DNA from: an uncultured Candidatus Saccharibacteria bacterium
GTDB lineage: Bacteria > Patescibacteriota > Saccharimonadia > Saccharimonadales > Saccharimonadaceae
Assembly: GCA_927910745.1 (NCBI GenBank)
Contig: CAKMNX010000026.1
Coordinates: 1-64,000 of the forward strand
DNA length: 64,000 nt
Direction of reading: 5' to 3'
The position numbers were made by a program, and so were the translations under genes. The notes under the pieces are model-generated. The model did not search any database and was not told the origin of the DNA. It worked only from the letters and a program-made list of their open reading frames with translations. Positions 43,169 to 52,735 of this stretch are shown in pieces; position 1 is the stretch's first letter; the number at the start of each line of letters is the position of its first letter.

Positions 43169-46100
43169 TTATTTAACAACAACGCAGTCTCTACCGAGGA
43201 TTTGCGCAAGCTCATCCTGCAATCGCTGCTGCGCGTCGACCCGGAATGGCAGGCGAATCGCCGACGTTTTGTCATCACCAAGCATCATAATAATATCGTG
43301 CTGGCCTGGGTGTTGTGTGCACAGCTGTTTAAACTTCGTAAGAGCAGCCATATCATCGGGATTCTTGACCCGCACATAGACCGTTGGGAGCGTATCAAGC
43401 GGTTTGGGTGGCGGGCTCTGTGGCACTGACGGTGCTGTCGTGCCTGCCGATGCTCGCGCTGAACGCTGGGTAGTATTCTTCTGCGATGATGACCGGCGGC
43501 GCGGCGTAGCTGCTGGGCCGGTTGGTGCAGACATCGTGCGACCAGTTGCTTGGTATTCGGTTAAGTCGGTATCAGTCACGACGGTAATTTCATTGGCAAT
43601 TAGCTTCGCTTCATCACCAAGGTTACCATCGCGATCGCGCGCGCTCACCTTGCCACTGGCAGTGATTACCACATCTTGCTCCAGCTGGCCAGCAAGCTTC
43701 TCATACAGATTCGGGAAGATAATAATCTCACTCTCACCGGATTTATCCTCAACCCCCACAAAGGCCATCTTGCTGCCCGACTTCGTCACAATCGTCCGCA
43801 AACGCGTCACGAGGCCACCGATCGTCACCGTCTGGCCGTCGATCTGTGGTGAGACATTGCGCAGTGGCACGGTCTGCTCAGCAAAGAACGTGTCGTAGTG
43901 GTCGAGCGGGTGCGCACTAATATAGAGACCAATCAGCTCGCGCTCCCACATCAGGCGCTCTTTGTCAGTGTGTTTGACGGGCGCTGGCTTAAGCTCAATC
44001 GACGGCATAACCTCGGTCGAGCTGTCGGCGAGGCTACCGAAGAGGTCAGTCTGGCCGCTCAGTGCTTCCTTCTGTAATTTACTCGCAAAAGCAAGGACAT
44101 TCTCAAGATTAAAGAGGAGGTCGGAACGGTCGCCCAGCGCATCAAAGCCACCCGATTTAATGAGCGACTCCCAGACCCGTTTGTTGCACTTGCTGGTCGA
44201 AACACGCTTAGCAAAATCTTCCACGGTAGCAAACTTCCCATCGCGGTCACGCATTTTGACGATCTCTTCCACTGCGCCCACGCCAACGCCCTTCACTGCT
44301 GCCATACCAAAGCGAATCTGCTTCTTGCCCGGTACCACCGCAAATTCCTCGTACGATTCATTCACATCAGGGTTAAGCACCGTCAGGCCCATATGCTTGC
44401 ACTCGGTGATCTCGATGGCCAGCCGGTCGACGTCATCATGGTCACTCGTCATCAAGGCTGCCATAAAGGCATCGGGGTAGTGCGCCTTGAGATATGCCGT
44501 CCAGTAAGCAATCAGCCCATAGCACGCTGCATGGCTCTTGTTGAAGCAGTAATTGGCAAACTCCTCCAGCTGCGTCCAAAATGTCTCGGCCATCTCGCGC
44601 GTCGCTCCACCGACCTTCACCGCTCCTTCGACAAACTCCGGCTTAACCTTCTTCATCAAGTCAATCTTTTTCTTACCAACGGCCTACGTAGAGTATCAGC
44701 CTGTCCACCAGTAAAGCCGCACCACTCCTTAGAGATCTGCATAAACTGCTCTTGATAGACCAAGATACCATACGTGTTCTCAAGTGAGCTCTTCATCCCC
44801 GGGTGGAGGTAGGTGATCTCCTCCTCACCATGCTTGCGCCGAATAAAACTATCGATAAACTGCATTGGCCCTGGCCGATACAGCGCCACCATTGCAATGA
44901 TATCCTCAAAGTGTGATGGCTTGAGGGCGCGCAAATAACGCTTCATCCCAGCCGACTCAAGCTGGAATACCCCTGTTGTATCCCCCCGCTGAAAGAGCTT
45001 GTAGGTTTCTTCGTCATCGAGCGGCAGCGTGGAGAGGTCGATCGTATCACCATAGACTTTGCGGATGATCCGCATTGCATTGTTAATAATCGATAAGTTT
45101 GACAGGCCAAGGAAGTCCATCTTGAGCAAGCCAAGGTCCTCTACCTCGCCCATTGGAAATTGCGTCGCCACCACGCCTTTCTGCGCCTGCTCAAGTGGGA
45201 TATATTTGACAAGCTCGTCGGGCGCAATCACCACACCACACGCGTGTACCCCATGGCTGCGAATTGTCCCCTCTAACTGAATGGCATAATCAAAGACTTG
45301 CTTAGCAGTCGGGTTTGTCTCGTACTCATGCTTAAGGTCAGGATCTTCTTTAGTGCTGACAGCCAGCGGAATGTGCCGCCCCTGGGCGGGCGGTGGCACC
45401 ATCTTGGCCAGGCGGTCACTTTCAGCATACGGCACCTCCAACACGCGCGCGACATCGCGCACCGCCGCCCGAGCCGCCATCTTACCAAAGGTGACGATAT
45501 TACTGACGTGGTCGTGACCATATTTATTTGCACAGTAGTCGATCACTTCATCGCGCCGCGTATCCTGGATGTCGACATCGATATCAGGCATGCTAATGCG
45601 GTCGGGGTTGAGAAACCGCTCAAAGAGTAGACCGTACTTGAGCGGGTCAAGATCGGTGATATTAAGCGCATACGCAATGATCGATCCTGCGGCACTACCC
45701 CGGCCTGGTCCAAAGACAATCCCCTGACTCTTACCCCAGTTAATAAAATCCTGCACAATCAAGAAGTACCCTTCATACCCCATGCTTGCCATCACACCCA
45801 GCTCCATCTTGGCCCGCTCACGCACGCTATCGGCCAAAGTGGGGATGATCTGTTCGGGGAGCTGATCAGCAGTATCTTCGGGTGTTGCGCCATTGTAGCG
45901 CTGGGCTAGGCCACGATACACCAGCTTGTGCAGGTAGCTATGTTCACTCGTCTCGCCCTCAGGTAATGGGTACTTTGGGATGAGGATCTTACCCAGCTCG
46001 ATATCAACATTGCAACGGTCGGCAATCTGCTTGGTGTTGGTGATAGCCTCGGGTAGCTCTCTTCCCCAGCGAGCAATGATATCGCGCGGGTCAGTCAGAT

Positions 46101-46875
46101 GAAGCTCGAAGTCTTTCAGGCTCATCCGCTTTTCGTCACTCAAGAATGAACCCGTCCCCACGCAGAGCAATATCTCATGTGCATCTTGAAAGTCATGCGT
46201 CAAGTAGTGGCCGTCGCACGTCACCACTAGAGGGATGTTCAGCTCCTCAGCCATACGGCGCAGACCCTCGTTAATCTTCGCTTGCACGTCCCAGTGCGTA
46301 TTGGACTCGGGATGGCCATGGTCTTGCAACTCAAGGTAATAGCGGTCGCCAAATACGCCCTTGTACCATTGAGCAATCTCGACCGCCTTGGCATAGTCGT
46401 CATAACGCAGTGCCTCACCTATCTCACCACTCGCACAGCCACTCAGGACAATCAGCCCTTCGTTGAGCTCCTCGAGAAGGTCATGATCAATCCGCGGCTT
46501 ATAGTACATCCCCTCTAAGTTTGCCTTTGTACTCAGCCGCATCAGGTTGTGGTACCCCTGATTATTCATCGCAACGATAGTCAGGTGGTAGCGCATCTTA
46601 TCTTTGGCAGGGTCACGGTCGAAACGCGAGCGAGCGGCAACGTACGCTTCAATGCCAAGGATCGGCTTGATGCCCGCTGCCTTGGCTGTCTTGTAATAGT
46701 CAAGCACCCCACTCATCGTCCCGTGGTCAGTAATGGCCGCTGCCGTCATGCCATACTCTTTGACAGTATTGACAAGGTCGCCAATTTTCGTCAAGCCATC
46801 AAGTAGCGAATGATGCGTGTGGTTGTGCAGGTGAACAAAATCCGATGGTTGCAAAGCTGATGAGTGAGAAGTCAT
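43169..46875 (-). CDS. dnaE: DNA polymerase III alpha subunit, reading frame interrupted by a one-base deletion
   Basis: The two frames together encode a DnaE1-type replicase of 1235 residues. The first has the N-terminal PHP domain (HLHNHTHHSLLDG), the catalytic palm with PDIDVDIQDTRR and the fingers. The second continues in AVGKKKIDLM, VKPEFVEGAV, and ends with the helix-hairpin-helix, OB-fold (TIGGLVTRLRTIVTKSG) and C-terminal domains. The frames meet near 44681-44686; one extra G in AGG(G)CC restores reading. The gene is essential, so a sequencing error is the likely cause. An unusual start: TATACT, then AAGGAGGT directly touching the ATG. Confidence 0.92.
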
Positions 46876-46982
46876 ACCTCCTTAGTATAGCAAATGAACG
46901 AGCGATAAGGCCAACACTCCATCGTTGTGATTAGCAAGAAACAAACTCAACTACTCTCGCGTTGCGTGCGCCAGTCGTTCAT

Positions 46983-47040
46983 CACTCCATCTAGTGGAGT
47001 GTGACGATCTACTGCAGAATAAATGGGGAGCCTTGCCCCC
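46983..47040 (-). terminator. Two hairpins between a DUF5665 gene and dnaE
   Basis: On the minus strand GGGG, seven bases, CCCC, then ATTTATT (47025-47040) is a plausible weak terminator of the DUF5665 gene. Nearer to dnaE, CACTCCA/TGGAGTG (46983-47001) is a perfect seven-base inverted repeat with a five-base centre, possibly an operator. No gene is present in this 175-base gap. Confidence 0.4.
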
Positions 47041-47050
47041 GTATAGCATA

Positions 47051-47401
47051 TCAGTGCCGTGCGTTCATCACCTTAATAACACTATCAATGAAGTCTGCCA
47101 AGCCTGGCACCAAGAGACCAATAGCATTGAGCAGCCAAACAAACAGCGCCACAAGAATCGTTCCGCCAAGCACACTCCCTAGGCCAAAAAATATCCCGCG
47201 GATGAAGTTCATTTTGTAGACTTCTGCGCGGCTACGATGAAAATCGTAAAATAAATCCTCGAGGATAGCCTTGCGTGCATCGGTCTCGTTAGTTTGCTTA
47301 ATCTGCCGTGTAAGCCCAGTAACTAGCCCAGGGTGGTCACGCTGCTCACGAGTCGCCGACTCATCCGATGAGTGCTGCGGTGGGGATGACTGCTTTGTCA
47401 T
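47051..47401 (-). CDS. DUF5665-like small membrane protein
   Basis: A 116-residue protein with a polar N-terminal half, then a conserved-looking amphipathic part (FYDFHRSRAEVYKMNFIRGIFFGLGSVLGGT) and two membrane helices. The F-I-R-G-x-x-x-G-L-G-S pattern fits DUF5665. Unknown function; in a cluster of three small membrane proteins. Confidence 0.6.
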   Translation of the reverse strand: MTKQSSPPQHSSDESATREQRDHPGLVTGLTRQIKQTNETDARKAILEDLFYDFHRSRAEVYKMNFIRGIFFGLGSVLGGTILVALFVWLLNAIGLLVPGLADFIDSVIKVMNARH

Positions 47402-47479
47402 AATAATGATAATTGCGAAGATGCGGCGAGCATTCTGCCTATAAGGAGAATATTCACCGCATCCTTTGTCGCCTACTGG

Positions 47480-47758
47480 CTACTTCTTGTCCTTTGCAAA
47501 CTCATCGCGAGCACTGCGCAAAGCGCGGCCACTGCGGTCGTGCAGGTCACGAGCGGCATCACGCGCGTCGTAGTATGCCTTCTCGCCCTTGGCACGCAGT
47601 TCGTCTCCCTTTGTAGTGGCATCTTGCTTGAGCTCACGTGCCTTTTTCTTGAGGTCAGCTCGCGTCTCTTTGCCTGACTTTGGCGCTGTTAAGAGCCCAG
47701 CCACCACGCCAGCGGCAGCACCAATTGCTGCACCAAGCACAAATTTACCTTTCGACAT
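47480..47758 (-). CDS. YtxH-like protein
   Basis: A 92-residue protein with a Gly/Ala-rich membrane helix (FVLGAAIGAAAGVVAGLLTAPKSGKETR) and a Lys/Glu/Asp/Ala-rich helical tail. This is the YtxH (general stress protein) pattern, including the L-x-x-P-x-S-G motif after the helix. A ribosome site (AAAGGAGGG) precedes the ATG. The role is unknown; it is probably expressed with the neighbouring small membrane protein 12 bases upstream. Confidence 0.8.
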   Translation of the reverse strand: MSKGKFVLGAAIGAAAGVVAGLLTAPKSGKETRADLKKKARELKQDATTKGDELRAKGEKAYYDARDAARDLHDRSGRALRSARDEFAKDKK

Positions 47759-47770
47759 TATGTCCCTCCT

Positions 47771-48025
47771 TTATCGATTATGTTTGGTGGTAAACAATTT
47801 TTTGATCGAAGACACAGCGGTCTTGGCTAGCCAAAACGGCGAGGTAGCCCGGGCAATATTATCAGTCGTTGCCTCAAGGTTTGCTGCTACGCGTTCAGCC
47901 GACTCGACCACAGCACTAATCCGCTGCGTAATGCGAATCAATATGATCGTCAAGACGATCGCAAGCACCAGCAGCAGCGCTAGCAATACCGATAACATGA
48001 TAACTAATATCTGGGCCCACTCCAT
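47771..48025 (-). CDS. Small membrane protein, DUF948-like
   Basis: An 84-residue protein with one N-terminal membrane helix (about 5-30) and an amphipathic helix (AVVESAERVAANLEATTDNI). The pairing with a YtxH gene is typical of DUF948-type proteins in Firmicutes, but the match is by pattern only. It is 12 bases upstream of the YtxH gene on the same strand. Confidence 0.6.
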   Translation of the reverse strand: MEWAQILVIMLSVLLALLLVLAIVLTIILIRITQRISAVVESAERVAANLEATTDNIARATSPFWLAKTAVSSIKKLFTTKHNR

Positions 48026-48057
48026 GCGGTATCTCCTTTATGTTAGTAGCATATGAT

Positions 48058-48963
48058 CTATGCCTGGGTATCAGTATAGTGAGTCCGTAGGTATTTTGCA
48101 AACTCTGGGCCAAGCACGGGGTCTTTGAGGCCAAAATCCACGACGGTCTTGAGATACTCGAGCTTATCGCCAGTGTCATAATATGTACCGTTGGTAATCT
48201 CTACACCAAAGAATGCGTGGTCGTCATCAATCATCCGCTGCATAATAGGCTGGACAGTAAACTCGCCATGCCCATCAAAATGCTCCTTCGCATGCTCAAG
48301 ATAGCTAAAGAATTCGCCAGGCAAAATATAGCTACTGACACTGGCAAGGTCGGATGGGGCATTGGCCTTGCCTGGCTTTTCAACGATGTTACTCATCTTA
48401 ATAACACCGTCTGATAGCTGCTGGCCAGCCACAACACCGTAGCGATCAAACTCAGCATCATCGACAATCTTTTTGCACGATAGTACCGCACCATCGAGCT
48501 CTTGCGATGCAGCGATCATCTGCTGGAAGCGGCTTGGACTGGCAGCAATGAAGTCATCGGCAAAGGTATAAATGACGGGCTCGTCGCGGTTGATGAGATG
48601 CGCTGCGCAGGCTAGCGGCGTTGCGTTGCCGTATGGACCCTTTTGGCGGATGTAGATAAAGTTTGCCATCTCCGAGAGCTGCTTGACGGTATCGATCAAT
48701 GGCTGTTTCTTCGGCCCGCCAGCCCGGAGGTTAGCTAGCAGATCCTCATTTGGCACATCAAAGTGGTCTTCAATTGCCCGCTTATTGGCGCTCCCCACGA
48801 TGATAATGTCGCGAATCCCCGCCTGGACGAGCTCCTCCACCACATACTGGATGATCGGCTTATCGATCAGCGGCATCATCTCCTTAGGCATGGCCTTCGT
48901 CTGAGGTAAGAACCGCGTGCCAAAACCCGCGGCGGCGATGATTGCTTTTGTTGGTCGTTTCAT
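48058..48963 (-). CDS. galU: UTP-glucose-1-phosphate uridylyltransferase
   Basis: A 301-residue GalU. The nucleotide-binding N terminus is clear (AAAGFGTRFLPQTKAMPKEMMPL), with the sugar-binding loop (FADDFI) and the later VEKPGKANAPSDLA. It makes UDP-glucose for surface polysaccharides or glycolipids. A Shine-Dalgarno AAGGAGAATC precedes the ATG. It is 30 bases downstream of gatB on the same strand and may be co-transcribed. Confidence 0.93.
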   Translation of the reverse strand: MKRPTKAIIAAAGFGTRFLPQTKAMPKEMMPLIDKPIIQYVVEELVQAGIRDIIIVGSANKRAIEDHFDVPNEDLLANLRAGGPKKQPLIDTVKQLSEMANFIYIRQKGPYGNATPLACAAHLINRDEPVIYTFADDFIAASPSRFQQMIAASQELDGAVLSCKKIVDDAEFDRYGVVAGQQLSDGVIKMSNIVEKPGKANAPSDLASVSSYILPGEFFSYLEHAKEHFDGHGEFTVQPIMQRMIDDDHAFFGVEITNGTYYDTGDKLEYLKTVVDFGLKDPVLGPEFAKYLRTHYTDTQA

Positions 48964-48993
48964 TATGATTCTCCTTGTATATCCTTTAGTTGC

Positions 48994-50487
48994 TCACTGC
49001 AGCCTCTCGCGAATCAGTTTCTGCGCCAGAGCTGGATTGGCTTTGCCGCGGGATCGCTTCATGACTTGCCCGACGAGGTAACCAATTGCCTTATCCTTGC
49101 CGGCCTTGATATCAGCAATGGACGCTGCACTGGCTGGGTCATTCATCACCTCATCGACAATCGCGCCAATTGCCCCCTCGTCTGACACCTGGAGCAAGTT
49201 CTTTGCCTCAGCAATTGCCTCAGGCATCTTGCCAGTATATTGCTCGTCAAAAAGGTCAAGAAAGAGCTCCTTTGCACCAGTCGAGCTAACTTTGTTGTCC
49301 TCCACCAACTGTGAGAGCAACAAGAGTCGCCGCGGCCCAACAAAACCCGATTCAACCTTACTCATATCCATCAACTCTTCTGGCGTGGAAGCAAACCAGT
49401 TAAAGATCCGCTTGACAAGCCGCTCATACACCGACTCATCAACGCCAAGGCTCTGCAAAATCGACGCAGCATTATGCTCGAGCGGGTAGATATCACTGAG
49501 CAAAATAGCCAGTGGCTGATGACTCAGCACAGTATTAACCACCGAGTTATCCAGCGCAAGGCTCTGCCACTGCGCGCGGTACTCACCCGGCATCGTCGGC
49601 ACATCCTGCTGGACACGAGCAATCTCTTCGTCCGTCAAGACAATTGGTGGAATGTCTGGGTCGGGCATGTAGCGATAGTCCTGTGCATCCTCTTTGCTGC
49701 GCTGGCTCGTGGTGATGCCTTTATCGTCACTCCAACCACGGGTTTCTTGCACGACACGCTCACCGCGCTCGAGCAAAGCTGCCTGACGCGCAAATTCATA
49801 CTCCACTGCCTTTTCTACACTGCGGAAGCTGTTGAGATTCTTCACTTCAGCACGTGTACCAAGCTGATCTGAACCCTTTGGCGCAATTGAGATATTGACA
49901 TCAAAGCGCATATTACCATGGTAAAGATCGCCGTGTGTGACACCAGCATAGGTCATAAGCTTGTGAAGCTCTGCTGCGTAGGCACGGGCCTCGGCTGCTG
50001 AGTGAATATCAGGCTGTGAGACGATCTCGATCAGTGGTGTACCCGCCCGGTTGAGATCAACTAGCGAGTAACCATCGTGGTGTGTTAGCTTACCAGCATC
50101 TTCCTCCATGTGAGCATGGTCGATCCGAACACGCGTGGTACTGCCATCATCAAGCGGCACATCGACATAGCCCGCCAAGATAATTGGCTGGTACATCTGG
50201 CTCGTCTGGTAGCCTTTCGGTAGATCTGGATAAAAATAATGCTTACGATCGAAACGCGAAACACGAGCGATAGGCGCGTTGAGTGCCTTGCCAGCCCGAA
50301 TCGCAAGATCAACAGCGTGGCGATTCAGGACTGGTAGCATACCAGGTAGGCCGAAATCGATTGGATGGACTTTGCTATTAGGCTCGGCATCGCGGGCGTC
50401 ATTGTCTGCTGGGCTGAAGAGTTTTGTGTCTGTTGCCAGCTGGACGTGGCATTCGATACCAATCGTCACTTCATATTTTGCAAACAT
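48994..50487 (-). CDS. gatB: Asp/Glu-tRNA(Asn/Gln) amidotransferase subunit B
   Basis: A 497-residue GatB: N-terminal cradle domain with IGIECHVQL, the tRNA-recognition core (GYSLVDLNRAGTPLIEIVSQPD and RFDVNISI), and the C-terminal YqeY-like tail (GYLVGQVMKRSRGKANP). With GatA and GatC it amidates Glu-tRNA(Gln) or Asp-tRNA(Asn). It is the last gat gene of the run; an unrelated small gene stands between it and gatA. Confidence 0.95.
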   Translation of the reverse strand: MFAKYEVTIGIECHVQLATDTKLFSPADNDARDAEPNSKVHPIDFGLPGMLPVLNRHAVDLAIRAGKALNAPIARVSRFDRKHYFYPDLPKGYQTSQMYQPIILAGYVDVPLDDGSTTRVRIDHAHMEEDAGKLTHHDGYSLVDLNRAGTPLIEIVSQPDIHSAAEARAYAAELHKLMTYAGVTHGDLYHGNMRFDVNISIAPKGSDQLGTRAEVKNLNSFRSVEKAVEYEFARQAALLERGERVVQETRGWSDDKGITTSQRSKEDAQDYRYMPDPDIPPIVLTDEEIARVQQDVPTMPGEYRAQWQSLALDNSVVNTVLSHQPLAILLSDIYPLEHNAASILQSLGVDESVYERLVKRIFNWFASTPEELMDMSKVESGFVGPRRLLLLSQLVEDNKVSSTGAKELFLDLFDEQYTGKMPEAIAEAKNLLQVSDEGAIGAIVDEVMNDPASAASIADIKAGKDKAIGYLVGQVMKRSRGKANPALAQKLIRERLQ

Positions 50488-50505
50488 TGTGAGAAACTGC
50501 CATAA

Positions 50506-50925
50506 TTATATCGCTCCCAAATCCTTTAACCCCTGTTTATATGCGGCTAATGCCCGCAAGGCAATTTCGCGCGAGAGCCGCACATTAGCCTCGTGCGCCA
50601 GCTTGTTGCGCACCTTGTGAGCACCCCATACGTGGTTGCTATTGCTCCATTGTTCGCGGGCTGACTTCATGCGCTCACCCATTGTGTCGCCAGCAAAGCC
50701 ACGTTCGCGGAGAGCAAGATCGAGCAACTTATCTGCCTCAAAGATAGCTAGCTGATACGTGCCAATGTTGGATTTATCGAGGCTATTCTCGATGGCGAGC
50801 CAACGTGCTTGGTATTTCTCAACATTGAGCACCTTACCGCCCTGGCGCGTCAGCGCAACAACGACGACCAAGATCGCAGCAATGATAATAATACCCACCA
50901 AAAGGATCGTGACACTGCCAGACAT
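50506..50925 (-). CDS. Small membrane protein inserted between gatA and gatB
   Basis: A 139-residue protein with one N-terminal membrane helix (about 5-27) and a helical soluble part (YQARWLAIENSLDKSNIGTYQLAIFEADKLLDLAL, split into shorter helices, and NKLAHEANVRLSREIALRALAAY). Its ATG overlaps the gatA stop (TGATG), so translation is coupled. The soluble part resembles HEPN-like or DUF4145-type helices (R-N-K-L-A-H, an R-x4-6-H-type motif), but this is only a hint. The coupling suggests that it is expressed in step with the amidotransferase. Confidence 0.6.
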   Translation of the reverse strand: MSGSVTILLVGIIIIAAILVVVVALTRQGGKVLNVEKYQARWLAIENSLDKSNIGTYQLAIFEADKLLDLALRERGFAGDTMGERMKSAREQWSNSNHVWGAHKVRNKLAHEANVRLSREIALRALAAYKQGLKDLGAI

Positions 50926-52334
50926 CAGGCGCTCCTTTCTGTAGCCGCTTGGGCTGCCACAGCAAGCAGCGTTGCATCACTCTGCATAGGGCCAATCAGC
51001 TGCGCACCGATTGGCAGGCCCGCCTGGCTCACTCCAGCTGGCACATTCAATGCAGGTAAGCCTGCCAGACTGGCTGGCACTGTCATGATATCCGCGAGAT
51101 ACATCTTAAGCGGGTCGTCGCTGTTTTCACCAAGACCAAAGGCAGGAGTTGGTGCTGTCGGCAAAAGAAGCATGTCGTATTGCCCAAACAAGGCGTTAAA
51201 TTCGTTGATGAGTAGTGTCCGCGCTTTTTGCGCCTGGAGATAGTACGCATCGAAGTACCCACTACTCAGCACGTAGCTCCCAATCATAATGCGCCGTTTG
51301 TTCTCTGGCATAAAGCCTTCGTCGCGGCTCCGACCATAAAGCTCAGCCAGTGTCTTGACTCCCTCAGCGCGGTGGCCATAGCGTACACCATCGTAGCGCG
51401 CCAAGTTGCTTGAGATCTCAGCCGGCACAACGATGTAGTAGATCGCAAGAGCGTGCTGGAGCATTGGCATACTCACTGTCACAACAGTATGGCCATGCGA
51501 TCGCAGGGCATCGGCATACTGGCTGACCGCCTGACGCACTTCCGCATCAACACCATCACCCATTGCTTCATTGATGATACCAATCTTCAGTTGTTGCGGT
51601 GCCTCGGTTGCAGGCGCGAAAAAGTCGGGCAGCGTCGTCATATCCTTCGGGTCTTGGCCAGCCATGACGTTCATCACCACAGCAATATCCTCAGCGCTAC
51701 GTGCAAAGCAGCCCATCGTATCAGTGCTCGAAGCCATTGCCACGACACCATAGCGGCTCGCTGTGCCATAGGTTGGCTTGATACCATACACACCATTGAA
51801 GCTAGCGGGTTGGCGAATCGAGCCTCCCGTATCTGTTCCTAAGGCAAATGGCACAATGTCGAGCGCCGTCACCACAGCCGAGCCACCACTGCTGCCACCA
51901 GCGACTTTCGTTTTGTCGACAGCGTTGTGTGTAGCGCCAAAGTATGAGTTCTCTGTGCTCCCACCATGCGCAAAGGCATCAAGGTTACTCTTGCCAATGC
52001 AGATCGCCCCAGCTGCTTCAAGCTTATCTACCACTGTTGCCTGAAGAGGCGTATCAAAGTTCTCAAGCATCTTGCTGGCTGCCGTACTTGGTGCACCATA
52101 CGCAAGATAATTATCCTTAACGACGAACGGCACGCCAGCCAGCACTCCAACGTCCTCGCCCCGAGCCAGCGCCTCATCAATTTCTTGTGCCCGCTGCAGT
52201 GCCCGCTCCTCTGTCAGGCTCAGCAGGGCGTGGTATTCCTTAGCATCACGCGCCCGCTGTAAAGCCGCTTGTACCTGGGCAGTAGCTGATGTCTGGCCTT
52301 GTTTGATCTGAGCAACTCTCTCTGTAATATTCAT
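50925..52334 (-). CDS. gatA: Asp/Glu-tRNA(Asn/Gln) amidotransferase subunit A
   Basis: A 469-residue amidase-signature enzyme. The catalytic Lys lies in PFVVKDNYL, the cis-Ser in GGSSGGSAVV and the nucleophile Ser in DTGGSIRQPA. GatA releases ammonia from glutamine for the GatB active site. The gene begins one base after the end of gatC. Confidence 0.95.
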   Translation of the reverse strand: MNITERVAQIKQGQTSATAQVQAALQRARDAKEYHALLSLTEERALQRAQEIDEALARGEDVGVLAGVPFVVKDNYLAYGAPSTAASKMLENFDTPLQATVVDKLEAAGAICIGKSNLDAFAHGGSTENSYFGATHNAVDKTKVAGGSSGGSAVVTALDIVPFALGTDTGGSIRQPASFNGVYGIKPTYGTASRYGVVAMASSTDTMGCFARSAEDIAVVMNVMAGQDPKDMTTLPDFFAPATEAPQQLKIGIINEAMGDGVDAEVRQAVSQYADALRSHGHTVVTVSMPMLQHALAIYYIVVPAEISSNLARYDGVRYGHRAEGVKTLAELYGRSRDEGFMPENKRRIMIGSYVLSSGYFDAYYLQAQKARTLLINEFNALFGQYDMLLLPTAPTPAFGLGENSDDPLKMYLADIMTVPASLAGLPALNVPAGVSQAGLPIGAQLIGPMQSDATLLAVAAQAATERSA

Positions 52335-52335
52335 A

Positions 52336-52629
52336 TCACAACACCTTCGGTACTTTTACACACTTATCTGCCTGCTCGGCGGCTAGCCCCAATAGCTGCT
52401 CGCGCGATACGTCGCTTGCATCTATTGTGTCGGGCCGCCATACATTAGTCAGGCCAGTTACTTGGTAGGTTGGCTCGACACCAGTCGTGTCGAGGGTGGA
52501 TAGCTGCTCAATGTAGTGCAGGATATCCTCGAGGTTTTGGCGCAGCGCGGCGACGTCGGCTGAATCACCAAGACTAATCGAACTTAATTGTGCAAGGTGC
52601 TGCACATCTTCAGTGGTAATACTACTCAT
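52336..52629 (-). CDS. gatC: Asp/Glu-tRNA(Asn/Gln) amidotransferase subunit C
   Basis: A 97-residue GatC: two helices (VQHLAQLSSISL, then LRQNLEDILHYIEQLSTLD), then GVEPTYQV and the LRPD-like WRPDTI. It stabilises the GatA-GatB complex. The frame is open to 52677, but the ATG at 52629 is the conserved start and has TACAAT nine bases before it. First gene of gatC-gatA-x-gatB. Confidence 0.92.
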   Translation of the reverse strand: MSSITTEDVQHLAQLSSISLGDSADVAALRQNLEDILHYIEQLSTLDTTGVEPTYQVTGLTNVWRPDTIDASDVSREQLLGLAAEQADKCVKVPKVL

Positions 52630-52735
52630 TATGGATATATTGTACCACATTCGGTGCGTGGAATCGCTATATATCAATGAGCAACGAGTAATGCGTCAGT
52701 GAGAAGTGTGGGTAGTACGGGGTGCAATACTCACG

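Noticed and set aside
47419..47463. Imperfect inverted repeat GATGCGG/CCGCATC after the YtxH gene
   Set aside because: The stem is interrupted and has no T-tract on the minus strand, so a terminator is not claimed.
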